From Nonlabens tegetincola (GTDB lineage Bacteria > Bacteroidota > Bacteroidia > Flavobacteriales > Flavobacteriaceae): a DNA stretch of 64,000 nt. The position numbers were made by a program, and so were the translations under genes. Shown piece by piece: positions 1-8,908 of this stretch. The stretch covers positions 62,001 to 126,000 of the forward strand of contig NZ_MQVV01000014.1 in assembly GCF_002954355.1 (NCBI RefSeq). Reading direction: 5' to 3'. The notes beneath the pieces were generated by a model. It worked only from the letters and a program-made list of their open reading frames with translations. It did not search any database and was not told the origin of the DNA. Each line of letters opens with the position of its first letter. Position 1 is the stretch's first letter.

Positions 1-334
1 CTTTCATCCACAGTACGTCGCCCACAGTGGATTTTTGGTCGCGTACTAGTCCTAATGCTCCCAAAAACAATATAACACTACCTGCGAGAATTGCAATATT
101 CTTTTTCTTGTCTTTATACATATTCAACATAAATAACAACATAATAACAGCCATAGTAGCTATTCCTAAACACACCATATAAAATCGTGTAAGACTGAAC
201 CACACGTGGTCAAACTCGTAGGTATTTAAATACATTGTGATGTACATTGCTATAAATGATGACCCTAGCATAAGGAAGAATTTAGTGTATTGGCTCATTC
301 CTTTGTTCTTGTTTTCGTGTTCGTTTGAATTCAT
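1..334 (-). CDS. DUF305 family membrane protein, N-terminal part (truncated by window edge)
   Basis: The reading frame opens with ATG at 334-332 and runs off the left edge, so only about 111 residues are visible. They show a hydrophilic N-terminus and three hydrophobic segments, then a conserved end that reads VGDVLWMK. In DUF305 proteins of Bacteroidota this membrane region precedes a His-rich domain beginning with a motif like MIPHHSSAI, and I expect that domain beyond the edge. DUF305 proteins often lie in copper and silver resistance loci, which matches the neighbours here. Function is unproven; metal binding by the missing His-rich part is the usual guess. The assignment rests on this N-terminal half only. 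Confidence 0.7.
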   Translation of the reverse strand, partial: MNSNEHENKNKGMSQYTKFFLMLGSSFIAMYITMYLNTYEFDHVWFSLTRFYMVCLGIATMAVIMLLFMLNMYKDKKKNIAILAGSVILFLGALGLVRDQKSTVGDVLWMK

Positions 335-359
335 AATTTTTGGTTTTATTTGTTACTAA

Positions 360-1067
360 TTATTTGATTTTCTTTTTTAGTTTTCTGATTGATGGGGAAC
401 TGATATACCACAAAACGAAACCGCTTAAGACAGTTATCAATCCCAAAAGTGAAAATGCCCTTAACAACAACGTGTTGAAATTATCCCTTCCCTGATAATC
501 CATTGTATGGGTCATCCATAGAAAATCAAACCAGCGCCAGTCTCTGTGTCTCACCGTTTGAAAAGCGCCATTTTCAACCGCCACATAGGCTTTTAAATTT
601 TGTGGTGTCTCATACGAGATTTCATAAGCTGGAAGTGGGCGACCTCGATATTCGTGATGTGGCCCTACAGAATCGACTAATTGAATTTTTGCTATTTCTA
701 AATCGTTCAACATATACCTATTTGCAACTTGTTGTGCCTCTTCTTTAGAAATTCCGTTTTTCATTTGTCCCGTTCTTGCGTTATAAAGCTGTGCTTCATT
801 AATCCAATAATAAGGTTCATTGGCTATTTCCAGTAATTCCAAAGATTGTACGGGTTCTTTAGTAGCAAGTTGGGATGTGCCGAGCAAATCATTAAATGTA
901 GTCTTTAAAGGTGCTTCTTTCTTAAAATGGTCGCCGTGTATCTCGTCGATGTCTGTCCAGCTGAAATACATCCCACTAATCGTCCACATCAGAAACTGAA
1001 TCCCTAAAAAGATACCCAAATAGCGGTGCGCTTTTCTAATCCATTTCGCTGTTTTTCTGTTCACCAT
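360..1067 (-). CDS. PepSY-associated TM helix protein
   Basis: A 235-residue protein with a transmembrane helix near residues 14-36, a periplasmic middle and a second helix near 205-225 followed by a basic tail. The N-terminal pattern, with HRYLGIFLG before the helix, is that of PepSY-associated TM proteins, which in other bacteria occur in iron or copper reductase and siderophore systems. It ends 25 bases before the DUF305 start, and its own start lies one base from the DUF2911 stop, so it is likely co-transcribed with the rest of the copper block. A role in membrane electron transfer or metal reduction is inference from family and context. Confidence 0.75.
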   Translation of the reverse strand: MVNRKTAKWIRKAHRYLGIFLGIQFLMWTISGMYFSWTDIDEIHGDHFKKEAPLKTTFNDLLGTSQLATKEPVQSLELLEIANEPYYWINEAQLYNARTGQMKNGISKEEAQQVANRYMLNDLEIAKIQLVDSVGPHHEYRGRPLPAYEISYETPQNLKAYVAVENGAFQTVRHRDWRWFDFLWMTHTMDYQGRDNFNTLLLRAFSLLGLITVLSGFVLWYISSPSIRKLKKKIK

Positions 1068-1068
1068 T

Positions 1069-1653
1069 TTACTTTATTTCAAAAGGAAATTCAATCGTGA
1101 CTTTTTCCCAACTCATTGATATTGTTCCGGAAGTCTCAGTTGTTTTGTTTACGTTATACTCTAAATGTTCTTTAATTTCTTCGGAAATTTTAGGTGTCAC
1201 TTTAAATCGTAATACATCATCATTTTCATTATAGTCGTCCTTACCGTGTTGGTTCCAATTCCTGTTGAAAATGACAGTCCATTCTTCTTGATTCGGAATT
1301 ACAAAAAACCCATATTTCCCGGCTTTCAATTCTTTACCGTCAATTTCTAAATCCTTATTTGTTTCAAGCCAAGTAGCCATATGGGCACCAGCCTGCCAGA
1401 CTTGGTCGTAAGCCAACAGTCCACCGAAAATAATTCTATCCCTTACGCCTGGCGACGAATAATCTATATGGATATGTGTATCGCCTATCATCGCCATTGC
1501 CGATGTATGTGGACTAAGGGTTTTTTTGTTCTCAGATTTAGGTTCACTCTGGGTATGATTGTGCTCTATCTCTATTTTGGTATTATTCTTTTCTTCGTTT
1601 TTACATCCGCTGACAGCAACTACCAATAGGATTATCAAAATTTTATATTTCAT
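1069..1653 (-). CDS. DUF2911 lipoprotein
   Basis: A 194-residue protein with a lipoprotein signal (VAVSGC, lipid-anchored Cys17) and a Lys/Glu/His-rich spacer of about 30 residues. The remainder is a DUF2911 domain: SPHTSAMAMIGDTHIHIDYS starts it, and VWQAGAHMATWLE and AGKYGFFVIP follow. The spacer and the motif DTHIHIDY carry several histidines. The function of DUF2911 is not known. The protein is expected at the outer or inner membrane facing the periplasm. It sits between the copper ATPase and the PepSY gene on the same strand with short gaps. Confidence 0.8.
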   Translation of the reverse strand: MKYKILIILLVVAVSGCKNEEKNNTKIEIEHNHTQSEPKSENKKTLSPHTSAMAMIGDTHIHIDYSSPGVRDRIIFGGLLAYDQVWQAGAHMATWLETNKDLEIDGKELKAGKYGFFVIPNQEEWTVIFNRNWNQHGKDDYNENDDVLRFKVTPKISEEIKEHLEYNVNKTTETSGTISMSWEKVTIEFPFEIK

Positions 1654-1672
1654 AAGTATTTAATTAGTTAGA

Positions 1673-4174
1673 TTATATGTTTTTACTTTTTAGACGTAAT
1701 GAGTTGGCAATTACCGATACCGAACTGAAGCTCATCGCCAAAGCCGCAATCATTGGCGATAAGAGTATTCCAAAAAACGGATACAGTAGTCCTGCTGCAA
1801 TAGGGATACCCAGCGTGTTATAAATCATTGCAAAAAAGAGGTTTTGTTTGATATTGCGCATTACTGCATCACTTAGATTTCTTGCCTTTACAATACCGTG
1901 TAAATCGCCTTTCACCAATGTAATGGCTGCACTTTCAATGGCAACATCCGTACCTGTTCCCATTGCGATACCTACATCACTTTTAGCGAGTGCAGGTGCA
2001 TCATTGATACCATCGCCTGCCATTGCAACCACCTTGCCTTGCTCTTGTAATTTCTCGACTTCCTGCAATTTGTTTTCTGGTAGCATACTTGCTTGAAAAT
2101 CGGCAAGGTTAAGCTCATCTGCGACAGCTTGGGCGGTGTCGTGATTATCACCAGTAAGCATAATGACCGCAATTCCCTTATTCTGCAAATCCTTGATAGC
2201 TTTTGCACTTGTTTCCTTGATTTTGTCGCCGATAACGACGTAGCCTACAACTTGACCTTCTACAGCGAGATAGGAAACCGTTTTCCCTTGTTTTTGGTAG
2301 GATTGTGCCTCGTTTTCCATAGCTTCGGTAAGTGTAGCATTTGCCTGTTCCATCATTTTGGCGTTACCTAAAGCCACTTCTTTATTGTTAACTTCACCTT
2401 CAACGCCTTTTCCAGTTACTGCGTTAAATCCATCTGCTTTTAAAAACTCTGCGTTTTGTTCTTTTCCATATTTTACGGTGGCTTCCGCCAGCGGATGTTC
2501 ACTTTGGCTGTTCAAGGAAACAATGTATTGTAGTACTTCGGTTTCGGTAAAACCCTTCTCAAAAGAACCCACTTTCTCAACTGTAGGTTTTCCTTCGGTT
2601 ATCGTTCCGGTCTTATCGACAATGAGAGTATCTACCTTATCCATTTTCTCAAGGGCTTCAGCATTCTTGATAAGCACCCCATTTTGTGCGCCTTTACCAA
2701 CACCGACCATTACGGACATAGGTGTCGCAAGCCCCAAAGCACACGGACAGGCGATAATTAATACGGCAATCGCATTAACCAAGGCATAAACATAGGCTGG
2801 CTCTGGGCCCCAAATCGCCCAAACGCCGAATGTCACAGCAGCGATGATGACCACGATTGGCACGAAATATCCCGAAACGGTATCGGCCAACTTTTGGATG
2901 GGTGCACGGCTTCGACTGGCATCATTAACCATCTGTATAATCTGTGATAACAGGGTGTCAGACCCCACCTTTTCAGCTTTCATCAAGAAGGACTGATTGC
3001 CGTTGATAGTTCCGCTACTTACTTTATCATCTACTGATTTGTTTACAGGAATGGGTTCGCCTGTAATCATCGATTCATCGATGGAAGTTTCGCCTTCGGT
3101 AATAACGCCATCCACAGGAATCTTATCGCCCGGCTTCACACGTAGGATATCGCCCAATTCAATTTCATCGATGGCCACTTCCTGTTCTTCCCCATCAACT
3201 ACCTTTATAGCCTTGTTAGGTGCCAATTTTAAAAGTTCCTTGACTGCGGAATTGGTCTTGCTATGCGCACGAGCTTCGAGGACTTGACCAAGTAGAACCA
3301 AAGTTAGAATCACCGTAGCAGCCTCAAAATAGACGTGAACCGTACCGGCTTCGGTCTTGAATTGGTCAGGGAAAAAATCGGGTACGAGCATCCCGAACAC
3401 GCTGAAGAGCCAAGCAACGCCAGCACCGATACCGATAAGCGTAAACATATTTAAGTTCCACGTCTTTATACTGCGGTAGGCACGTTCAAAGAACATCCAA
3501 GTAGCGTAGAATACCACAGGAATAGAAAGCGCAAATTGAATCCAGTTCCAATATTTTAATTCTAAAACATCATATAAGGGGTTGTTGGGCAGCATTTCGG
3601 ACATTGCAATGATAAAAATGGGCAATGTGAAAGCGACCGCTATCCAGAACTTTTTAAGCAGTTTTTTATAGGTCTTTTCTTCTGCGGATAAATCGGGTTT
3701 CATAGGAACTAAATCCATTCCACAAATTGGACAGCTTCCCGGTTCGTCCTTAATAATTTCTGGGTGCATCGGGCAGGTATATTGAGTATCAGAAGTAGTC
3801 GCTAAATTCACTTCTTCGACCAAATCCATTCCGCAAACAGGACAATCGCCTGGTCTGTCGTAAGTCTTGTCGCCCTCGCAATGCATCGGACAGTAAAATG
3901 TTCCTGTTCCTTTGCCTTTAGGTTTATCAACTTGCTTCTTATCGTGGGTATGATGATGTTCCCCATTTTGATGGATGCTGTATTGCCCACCGTCCGCTTT
4001 TAGAGCCTCTTGAAATTTTTCGATGGGAATATGTGCTTGCATTTCGATGATCGCTTCGGCTTTTTCTAAATTGACAGATGCATTAGTAACACCTTCTATT
4101 TTGGAAAGCGTCTGTTCGACGTGGTTTCGGCAACCATTGCAGGTCATTCCGTGTATGTGATAGGTGTGTGTCAT
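1673..4174 (-). CDS. copA: Copper-translocating P1B-type ATPase
   Basis: An 833-residue copper exporter. The order is: an N-terminal HMA domain with GMTCNGC (Cys12, Cys15); a His-rich linker near 68-80; two heavy-metal-binding zinc-ribbon-like modules near 92-120 and 131-158, each with CPMH and CP(V/I)CGMDLV; eight predicted membrane helices; and the ion-site motif CPC in IIACPCALGLATP. The phosphorylation site DKTGT, the SEHPLAEA histidine-proline motif and GDGINDAPALA are all present, so it should be active. It would pump Cu(I) from cytoplasm to periplasm, where the multicopper oxidase and RND pump act. The duplicated CPMH modules are common in Bacteroidota. Silver transport is also possible. 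Confidence 0.95.
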   Translation of the reverse strand: MTHTYHIHGMTCNGCRNHVEQTLSKIEGVTNASVNLEKAEAIIEMQAHIPIEKFQEALKADGGQYSIHQNGEHHHTHDKKQVDKPKGKGTGTFYCPMHCEGDKTYDRPGDCPVCGMDLVEEVNLATTSDTQYTCPMHPEIIKDEPGSCPICGMDLVPMKPDLSAEEKTYKKLLKKFWIAVAFTLPIFIIAMSEMLPNNPLYDVLELKYWNWIQFALSIPVVFYATWMFFERAYRSIKTWNLNMFTLIGIGAGVAWLFSVFGMLVPDFFPDQFKTEAGTVHVYFEAATVILTLVLLGQVLEARAHSKTNSAVKELLKLAPNKAIKVVDGEEQEVAIDEIELGDILRVKPGDKIPVDGVITEGETSIDESMITGEPIPVNKSVDDKVSSGTINGNQSFLMKAEKVGSDTLLSQIIQMVNDASRSRAPIQKLADTVSGYFVPIVVIIAAVTFGVWAIWGPEPAYVYALVNAIAVLIIACPCALGLATPMSVMVGVGKGAQNGVLIKNAEALEKMDKVDTLIVDKTGTITEGKPTVEKVGSFEKGFTETEVLQYIVSLNSQSEHPLAEATVKYGKEQNAEFLKADGFNAVTGKGVEGEVNNKEVALGNAKMMEQANATLTEAMENEAQSYQKQGKTVSYLAVEGQVVGYVVIGDKIKETSAKAIKDLQNKGIAVIMLTGDNHDTAQAVADELNLADFQASMLPENKLQEVEKLQEQGKVVAMAGDGINDAPALAKSDVGIAMGTGTDVAIESAAITLVKGDLHGIVKARNLSDAVMRNIKQNLFFAMIYNTLGIPIAAGLLYPFFGILLSPMIAALAMSFSSVSVIANSLRLKSKNI

Positions 4175-4192
4175 TTTATGATTGGCTAAAAA

Positions 4193-4669
4193 TTATTTAA
4201 CATTTCTGGATGATGAATGTGTTTTTACTATCTGCCATTTTTCCTCTATCTTCTTAAGGATAGAAGTCGCCACCCCTTTTTTCTTTATGGTTCGAGTATT
4301 GCCTTTATCATCGGGATTGAGAACTATGGTGTAGACATAAGTTTCGGTAGTAAACGCATAGGGCAAATCTACTTCTGCATCAATTTCATAATCTGAAAAT
4401 TCAAACTTCTTGAAATGCCCCAATTCTGGACCCAAATGATGTTCTATATAGTGGGCATAGGTGCCTTCAACACCACCAGATTCAAAAACCTCGGAATCTT
4501 CTGTAAATAAGTCAAAAGTACCTTCGGTTGTCAAGTTTTGTAGCGCATCTTTGTAGGTTTTCATTACTTTAAGCACCGCTTGCTTTTCTGTGTTTGTATC
4601 TTGTCCGAACACTTGGCTTGTTGCTATTATAATTAATGCGAATATTGTAGTTTTTCTAAGTGCATTCAT
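4193..4669 (-). CDS. NTF2-like / SnoaL-type secreted protein
   Basis: A 158-residue protein with a Sec signal peptide ending near SQVFGQ (residue 23). The mature part has the pattern of the NTF2-like superfamily: an N-terminal helix (KQAVLKVMKTYKDALQ), then alternating strands ending in WQIVKTHSSSR. No catalytic residues can be named. It lies 18 bases upstream of the copper ATPase and probably heads that transcript, since a 134-base gap with a strong inverted repeat separates it from the haem-binding gene. Such proteins recur in flavobacterial metal-resistance islands, but their role is unknown. Confidence 0.7.
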   Translation of the reverse strand: MNALRKTTIFALIIIATSQVFGQDTNTEKQAVLKVMKTYKDALQNLTTEGTFDLFTEDSEVFESGGVEGTYAHYIEHHLGPELGHFKKFEFSDYEIDAEVDLPYAFTTETYVYTIVLNPDDKGNTRTIKKKGVATSILKKIEEKWQIVKTHSSSRNVK

Positions 4670-4742
4670 CCTGTTTATTTTTAAGAATTTTTACTCAAAT
4701 TCATTTATATCATTATTCATTTTTCTAATATTTTTTATTGTG

Positions 4743-4800
4743 CCTGACAAGGGAAGGGCTACTAACTAACCAACCATCAACTTTCCCTTCCCATATCAGG
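4743..4800. repeat. Long inverted repeat between haem-binding and NTF2-like genes
   Basis: The arms CCTGACAAGGGAAGGG (4743-4758) and CCCTTCCCATATCAGG (4785-4800) pair over all but two or three positions around a loop of about 26 bases. It begins four bases beyond the stop of the haem-binding gene. No long T run follows on the minus strand, so an ordinary intrinsic terminator is doubtful; an mRNA-stabilising hairpin or a small repeat element is possible. Confidence 0.6.
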
Positions 4801-4803
4801 ACT

Positions 4804-5259
4804 TTATTCCAAACTGTCTTTTAACGCTGTCATATAATCTATTATCATCCTCTTATATTCATCTGAAAGAATTGCATCTTTATGAATGAGTGTATAAGAA
4901 TCCAAGGGCATTTTATCTTCTTCAATTTGGCTTATGATAGACCGAAGTTTACTATTCTTTCGCCGGTCTGAATATGTTGCCCATTCATTAAAATTAAGTT
5001 CGTCCTTACCTTCTTGTATGTGATCTTCCAGAAACCAAGCCGCAGGCTGTATCTTACTATACCACGGATAATCTGTATTATTACTGTGGCAATCGTAGCA
5101 AGAAACCTGCAACCGATTTTTTATCGTTGCAGGCACTTGATTTTCGACCATAAAATCACTTTGCGGTACATAATCGCTCTCGTTCAGAATTATTGGAAAG
5201 AACTGAATCACTATCAATGCCACAAGGGCAAGCCACGCTATGATTTTTAAAAACTTCAA
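4804..5259 (-). CDS. Haem-binding domain protein
   Basis: A 151-residue protein with one N-terminal membrane anchor (residues 4-25) and a periplasmic domain carrying a single c-type haem motif CYDCH (Cys54, Cys57, His58). The text after it (NNTDYPWYSKIQPAAWFLEDH) and the later DKMPLDSY, with a possible distal methionine ligand, are typical of the haem-binding domain family (Haem_bd). It likely moves electrons or senses redox state in the periplasm. It abuts the DUF3347 gene with no gap (5259/5260), which implies translational coupling. Membership in the copper operon suggests a link to copper redox chemistry, which is inference. Confidence 0.85.
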   Translation of the reverse strand: MKFLKIIAWLALVALIVIQFFPIILNESDYVPQSDFMVENQVPATIKNRLQVSCYDCHSNNTDYPWYSKIQPAAWFLEDHIQEGKDELNFNEWATYSDRRKNSKLRSIISQIEEDKMPLDSYTLIHKDAILSDEYKRMIIDYMTALKDSLE

Positions 5260-5856
5260 TTAGTTGATTTCTCGCTGTACTTTACCGCATTTCAACATTT
5301 TGTCACCGAAATAGGGGTTTCTAATTTCTTCGTTCATACTAAGCCAAGCACCACCCTCATTATTATTATACATAGGGCAGAATTGCTCGTATATCTTCAT
5401 CTCTGTTCCAGTAATGGCAACCATATCGGTAACATCCTTGCTTAATATCTTAAAGTGCTCACGTTGGTGTGCCATATCACTTTCTGAAATGTGTTCTGCG
5501 TGTTCAATTGCGTCTTCCATAATATCCTTGAGTTCTTGTTGCTCACTATCTGAATAGCTCGATGCATCAAAACTGCCTAAAGTGCTTGCCAGCGTGGCGC
5601 CCAGTTGTTTTGCTTTGTCATTGTCATCGCCTACAAGAGCATCTTTTAAGTTGAAATAGTCATTCAAGATTGCTTCTGCTTTTGCATCTTGGTTGTCATT
5701 CATCGCCATATCGTCTTTGTCATCGATAGACTCTTGATGCATCTCATTACTCATAGGTGCAGCCGGTTCGTTCTTGTTTACATCTTTGCAGGAAACCGTT
5801 AGTACCGTTGTAGCAGCAAGTGCCATCATACCTAGTGTTCTTTTTACTTTTTTCAT
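5260..5856 (-). CDS. DUF3347 lipoprotein
   Basis: A 198-residue lipoprotein (LTVSC, Cys23) with an acidic, Met-rich spacer followed by a DUF3347 domain from about residue 63. Family marks are [13 protein letters not shown], the helix [17 protein letters not shown], and the end [17 protein letters not shown] with [12 protein letters not shown]. The Cys, Met and His residues in the C-terminal part could bind copper. In Bacteroidota DUF3347 is found alone or fused to CusB-type membrane-fusion adaptors; here it stands alone. It is a candidate periplasmic metal-binding partner, but cannot replace an adaptor as far as the sequence shows. Confidence 0.85.
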   Translation of the reverse strand: MKKVKRTLGMMALAATTVLTVSCKDVNKNEPAAPMSNEMHQESIDDKDDMAMNDNQDAKAEAILNDYFNLKDALVGDDNDKAKQLGATLASTLGSFDASSYSDSEQQELKDIMEDAIEHAEHISESDMAHQREHFKILSKDVTDMVAITGTEMKIYEQFCPMYNNNEGGAWLSMNEEIRNPYFGDKMLKCGKVQREIN

Positions 5857-5886
5857 CTTTGTTGTTTATTTAAGTTAATTATTGTT

Positions 5887-6381
5887 TTAAAATCTTAATG
5901 AAAGTCCGCCACCCCATCCAAAACGGTTGTCATAGCTTCCCATTAAAGAGAAATCTCTACTCAGTACATATTCAAGTCCTACTTGCCAAGTCGTTTCTTC
6001 TTCAAAATCAGTCCCTTCTTCAAAGTCATTTACCCAACCAAAATCCATTTGGTATTCATACTCACCATAAAGGGCAACATTTCTAAATATCATAGTCGCT
6101 GTCGCAAAAGAGATAGTAGGACGTAACTTGTTATCAATCCGTAAATCGGAATCGATTAGAAGTGGAAGCAAATAACGAACACCTACGACACCTGTGGTAG
6201 ATATTTCTTCAAGGCTATCCACGCCTTCGTTTTCAACATTTACACCTCCAAAAACCCTGAAATAACTATTGAGCCAACGCTCGTATGTAAACTCTGCTTC
6301 TAAATTTTCATTCCAGCCATATTCTCCTCTTAAGGTAAACTGATTACGAATGTTCGTTGCCGTATAATATAATTCTGTCAT
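5887..6381 (-). CDS. CopB-like outer-membrane barrel domain, split from the multicopper oxidase
   Basis: From ATG 6381 the protein has 164 residues of alternating beta-strands ending in a typical barrel C-terminus (GGGLSLRF). It resembles the copper-resistance-B-like barrel that, as I recall, is fused to the C-terminus of many flavobacterial multicopper oxidases. It has no signal peptide, so it could not reach the outer membrane alone. Its ATG overlaps the oxidase stop as ATGA, and the same frame stays open further upstream to a TTG at 6408. Either a one-base change split one gene, or ribosomes shift or reinitiate here. The choice of start is therefore uncertain. Confidence 0.6.
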   Translation of the reverse strand: MTELYYTATNIRNQFTLRGEYGWNENLEAEFTYERWLNSYFRVFGGVNVENEGVDSLEEISTTGVVGVRYLLPLLIDSDLRIDNKLRPTISFATATMIFRNVALYGEYEYQMDFGWVNDFEEGTDFEEETTWQVGLEYVLSRDFSLMGSYDNRFGWGGGLSLRF

Positions 6382-8270
6382 ATGGCTTGCCCAGTGACTT
6401 CTCCCCAAGTGAACATATGATTTGCCTCATTGGTAAGATTGGTCAAAGGATATCCTTCTAATCGTTCATCTCGTGGTGTATCGTAGCTAAAAATTCTAGC
6501 CATACCACTGTTTACGTGATATAGAACGTGACAATGAAAATACCAATCACCCTTTTCATCCGCAGCAAACTCAATGACTACCTTTTGCATCGGTGCAACA
6601 TTAACCGTGTGTTTTAATGGACTGCGCTCACCATTTTCATTAAGTACCCTAAAAAAGTGTCCGTGTAGATGCATTGGGTGGTGCATCATTGTCATATTGT
6701 TAAGCGTTATTCGTACAACTTCTCCCTGATTGATTTTTATTTTATCGGTTTCTGAAAGTGGTACTCCGTTTATTGACCATACATATCGGTTCATATTACC
6801 AGTTAGGTTAAATAGCATCTCACGTGTAGGTCTGTCTTCCTCAAATTCGGTACTTTCTGGCGCTTTTAAATAGTGATAATTAAATTCAGGATTACCACCT
6901 GTTTTCATATTATCACCTATCACTTTGTCTTTTGGAACCATATAGCCCATTTTCATTCCACCATCCATTTGCATCTTATCGTCTTTCATTTTCATATCCT
7001 GATGAGCCATACCGTTGTCTTTCATTTTGATGGAATCTTTATCTTTCTGCATCCCATCCATCTGCATTTTGTCATCTTTCATATTCATTCCATCCATTTG
7101 CATTCCATCCATCTTCATTGCGTATTTCTTCATTTTTTCAATACTATCATTTTTTGAAGGGTTGAACTTAACTGCTGGGGCTCCCATTTTCATATCCATT
7201 GACATCATCTCTTGCATCTGTTTAATCAAATCAGGTCTAGGAACTTCTGGAGCTTTCAATGTATTGCCTGTTCCTAAAAAGGTAGATGCTTTACCAGAAC
7301 CGTCTTGTGAAGTTGCAAGGATTTCCAGCTTTCCGCTTTCTGGAATAGTTACTATAAAGTCATATGTTTCGGCAACTCCGATTAATGTTTTATTGTGTGG
7401 TACAGGAACAACATCTAACCCATCCGCTGCTACTAGCGTAGGGTCTTCGCCACCGAATGTAAGCCAGAAATAAGTGGCAGCAGCTGCATTTACAAAACGT
7501 ACCCTTACCTTTTCACCAGGTTTAAAATCAGGATAGTTCTGTTCAGGTTTTCCATTTATAAAAAAATAATCGTAGTAATTGTCAAGTATAGCCATATCTG
7601 GCATACGTTGCCACATCATTTTCAACTTAGCTCCAACAGCACCTCTGGCGATTACTTTATCCCAACTTTGTACTTGATTTTTCTTAATGAGGTACCATTC
7701 ATTACCTCGTTTTAAGTTACGGAGTTGTGTTTTAGGATTTTCATCCATCCAGTCCGAAAGTACGAGTACCAAATCTTTATCATACTCTAATGTGGTCTCT
7801 TTAGGATTGATTTGAATTGAGCCATAAACACCTCGTTGCTCTTGCAATCCCGTATGTGAATGATACCAATAAGTTCCAGATTGTTTGAGCGCAAATTTGT
7901 ACTGTTGAGTTTCGCCTGGCTTAATAGGTGGTGTATTTAGATAAGGTACACCATCGTAAAAATGTGGAAGTATTAAACCGTGCCAGTGCACAGATGTTTC
8001 TACATCCATTTTATTGGTTACGTTAATAATAGCAAATTCCCCTTCATTAAATTCTAAAGTTGGACCAGGAATACTACCATTAAAGGTCATCGCTTTTACA
8101 TCTTTACCCGTGTAGTTTACAGTCTCATAATCAATAGTTAAATCATAGACACGTTCTGGCCAATTATCAACATTTTCTTCGGATTTGTTGGCCACAAAAG
8201 GATTGTCTGGTTTTTGTGCTTGCACTGCAAATCCAAATAGTATTAAGAAGAATATTAGTAGTTTTTTCAT
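6378..8270 (-). CDS. Multicopper oxidase (CopA/PcoA-like cuproxidase)
   Basis: A 630-residue periplasmic oxidase with a Sec signal (residues 1-18, ending AVQA). All four copper-ligand motifs are visible: HWHGLILPHFYDG, YWYHSHTG, HHPMHLHGHFF and WYFHCHVLYHVNSGM, so type 1, 2 and 3 sites look complete. Between about 355 and 450 lies a repetitive Met/Asp/Lys segment with many MDGM, MKM and KMQMDG units, as in PcoA/CopA proteins that bind extra Cu(I). It should oxidise Cu(I) to less toxic Cu(II). It stops 32 bases after a point where homologues, as I recall them, continue into a barrel domain. It shares an ATGA junction with the next gene. Confidence 0.93.
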   Translation of the reverse strand: MKKLLIFFLILFGFAVQAQKPDNPFVANKSEENVDNWPERVYDLTIDYETVNYTGKDVKAMTFNGSIPGPTLEFNEGEFAIINVTNKMDVETSVHWHGLILPHFYDGVPYLNTPPIKPGETQQYKFALKQSGTYWYHSHTGLQEQRGVYGSIQINPKETTLEYDKDLVLVLSDWMDENPKTQLRNLKRGNEWYLIKKNQVQSWDKVIARGAVGAKLKMMWQRMPDMAILDNYYDYFFINGKPEQNYPDFKPGEKVRVRFVNAAAATYFWLTFGGEDPTLVAADGLDVVPVPHNKTLIGVAETYDFIVTIPESGKLEILATSQDGSGKASTFLGTGNTLKAPEVPRPDLIKQMQEMMSMDMKMGAPAVKFNPSKNDSIEKMKKYAMKMDGMQMDGMNMKDDKMQMDGMQKDKDSIKMKDNGMAHQDMKMKDDKMQMDGGMKMGYMVPKDKVIGDNMKTGGNPEFNYHYLKAPESTEFEEDRPTREMLFNLTGNMNRYVWSINGVPLSETDKIKINQGEVVRITLNNMTMMHHPMHLHGHFFRVLNENGERSPLKHTVNVAPMQKVVIEFAADEKGDWYFHCHVLYHVNSGMARIFSYDTPRDERLEGYPLTNLTNEANHMFTWGEVTGQAI

Positions 8271-8339
8271 ATTTATTTTTAATTTTTACCAAAATTAAAG
8301 CTGTTTTTCAGCGAGTTGTGTCATAATCTTGGTTCTTAT

Positions 8340-8906
8340 CTATAAAATTTGGTCTAATGAATTCCTAAAATTTTGCTGTTGCTTTTTATAGGTCGTTAAG
8401 CTCATTCCTGTTTCGGTCTTAAATTGTCTACTCAAATGATTGATATGGCTATAATCCAATAGTTGACTTATCTCGGTAAAATTCTTTTCCTGTGTTTGTA
8501 TGAGTTCCTTGACCTTTTCGATTTTCAGTTTAATGAAGTATTTTTCAATGGTATTTCCTTGTGTGAATGAGAATACCTTACTGATTTTTGAATAGTCTTG
8601 ATGTAATTTTTCTGATAGGTGCTTAGATAATTTGTCGCTTAGTTGGATGGGTAGATTTTCCATCATTTTTATAAGAATAATTTTCACCTGCTCAGTTAGT
8701 GTATCCTCAGCAGAATCGATAATTGCGAAGCCGTTATTACTCAGAATTTCCTTAAAAGCATATCGCTCATCGTCGTTCTTGATGTCAAGTTTTACACGTC
8801 CCAATTCAATTTCTTTTAGTTCAATGCCCTGCAATTCAATTTCAGATTTGAGCACCTTGATACATCTATCACAAACCATATTTTTTATGTAAAAATCCTT
8901 GACCAT
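8340..8906 (-). CDS. HMA-like CxxC domain fused to AraC-type regulator
   Basis: A 188-residue protein. Residues 1-60 look like an HMA-type metal-binding fold: IKNMVCDRC gives a CxxC (Cys12, Cys15) at the usual place. Residues about 105-180 form an AraC-type double helix-turn-helix (IEKYFIKLKIEKVKELI, then FTEISQLLDYSHINHLSRQFK and TGMSLTTYKK). This design is widespread in Bacteroidota and suggests a one-component metal sensor controlling the adjoining genes. It lies two bases from the TolC gene and 69 bases from the oxidase. Which metal it senses, and whether the N-terminal Cys pair is used, are inferred. Confidence 0.85.
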   Translation of the reverse strand: MVKDFYIKNMVCDRCIKVLKSEIELQGIELKEIELGRVKLDIKNDDERYAFKEILSNNGFAIIDSAEDTLTEQVKIILIKMMENLPIQLSDKLSKHLSEKLHQDYSKISKVFSFTQGNTIEKYFIKLKIEKVKELIQTQEKNFTEISQLLDYSHINHLSRQFKTETGMSLTTYKKQQQNFRNSLDQIL

Positions 8907-8908
8907 AA

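Noticed and set aside
6870-7200. Tandem DNA repeat in the oxidase gene
   Set aside because: The repetition follows from Met/Asp/Lys/Gly codons of a metal-binding segment and is irregular at DNA level.
6873-7473. Plus-strand open frames rich in His, Ile and Ser
   Set aside because: They are antisense shadows of the Met-rich repeats of the multicopper oxidase.
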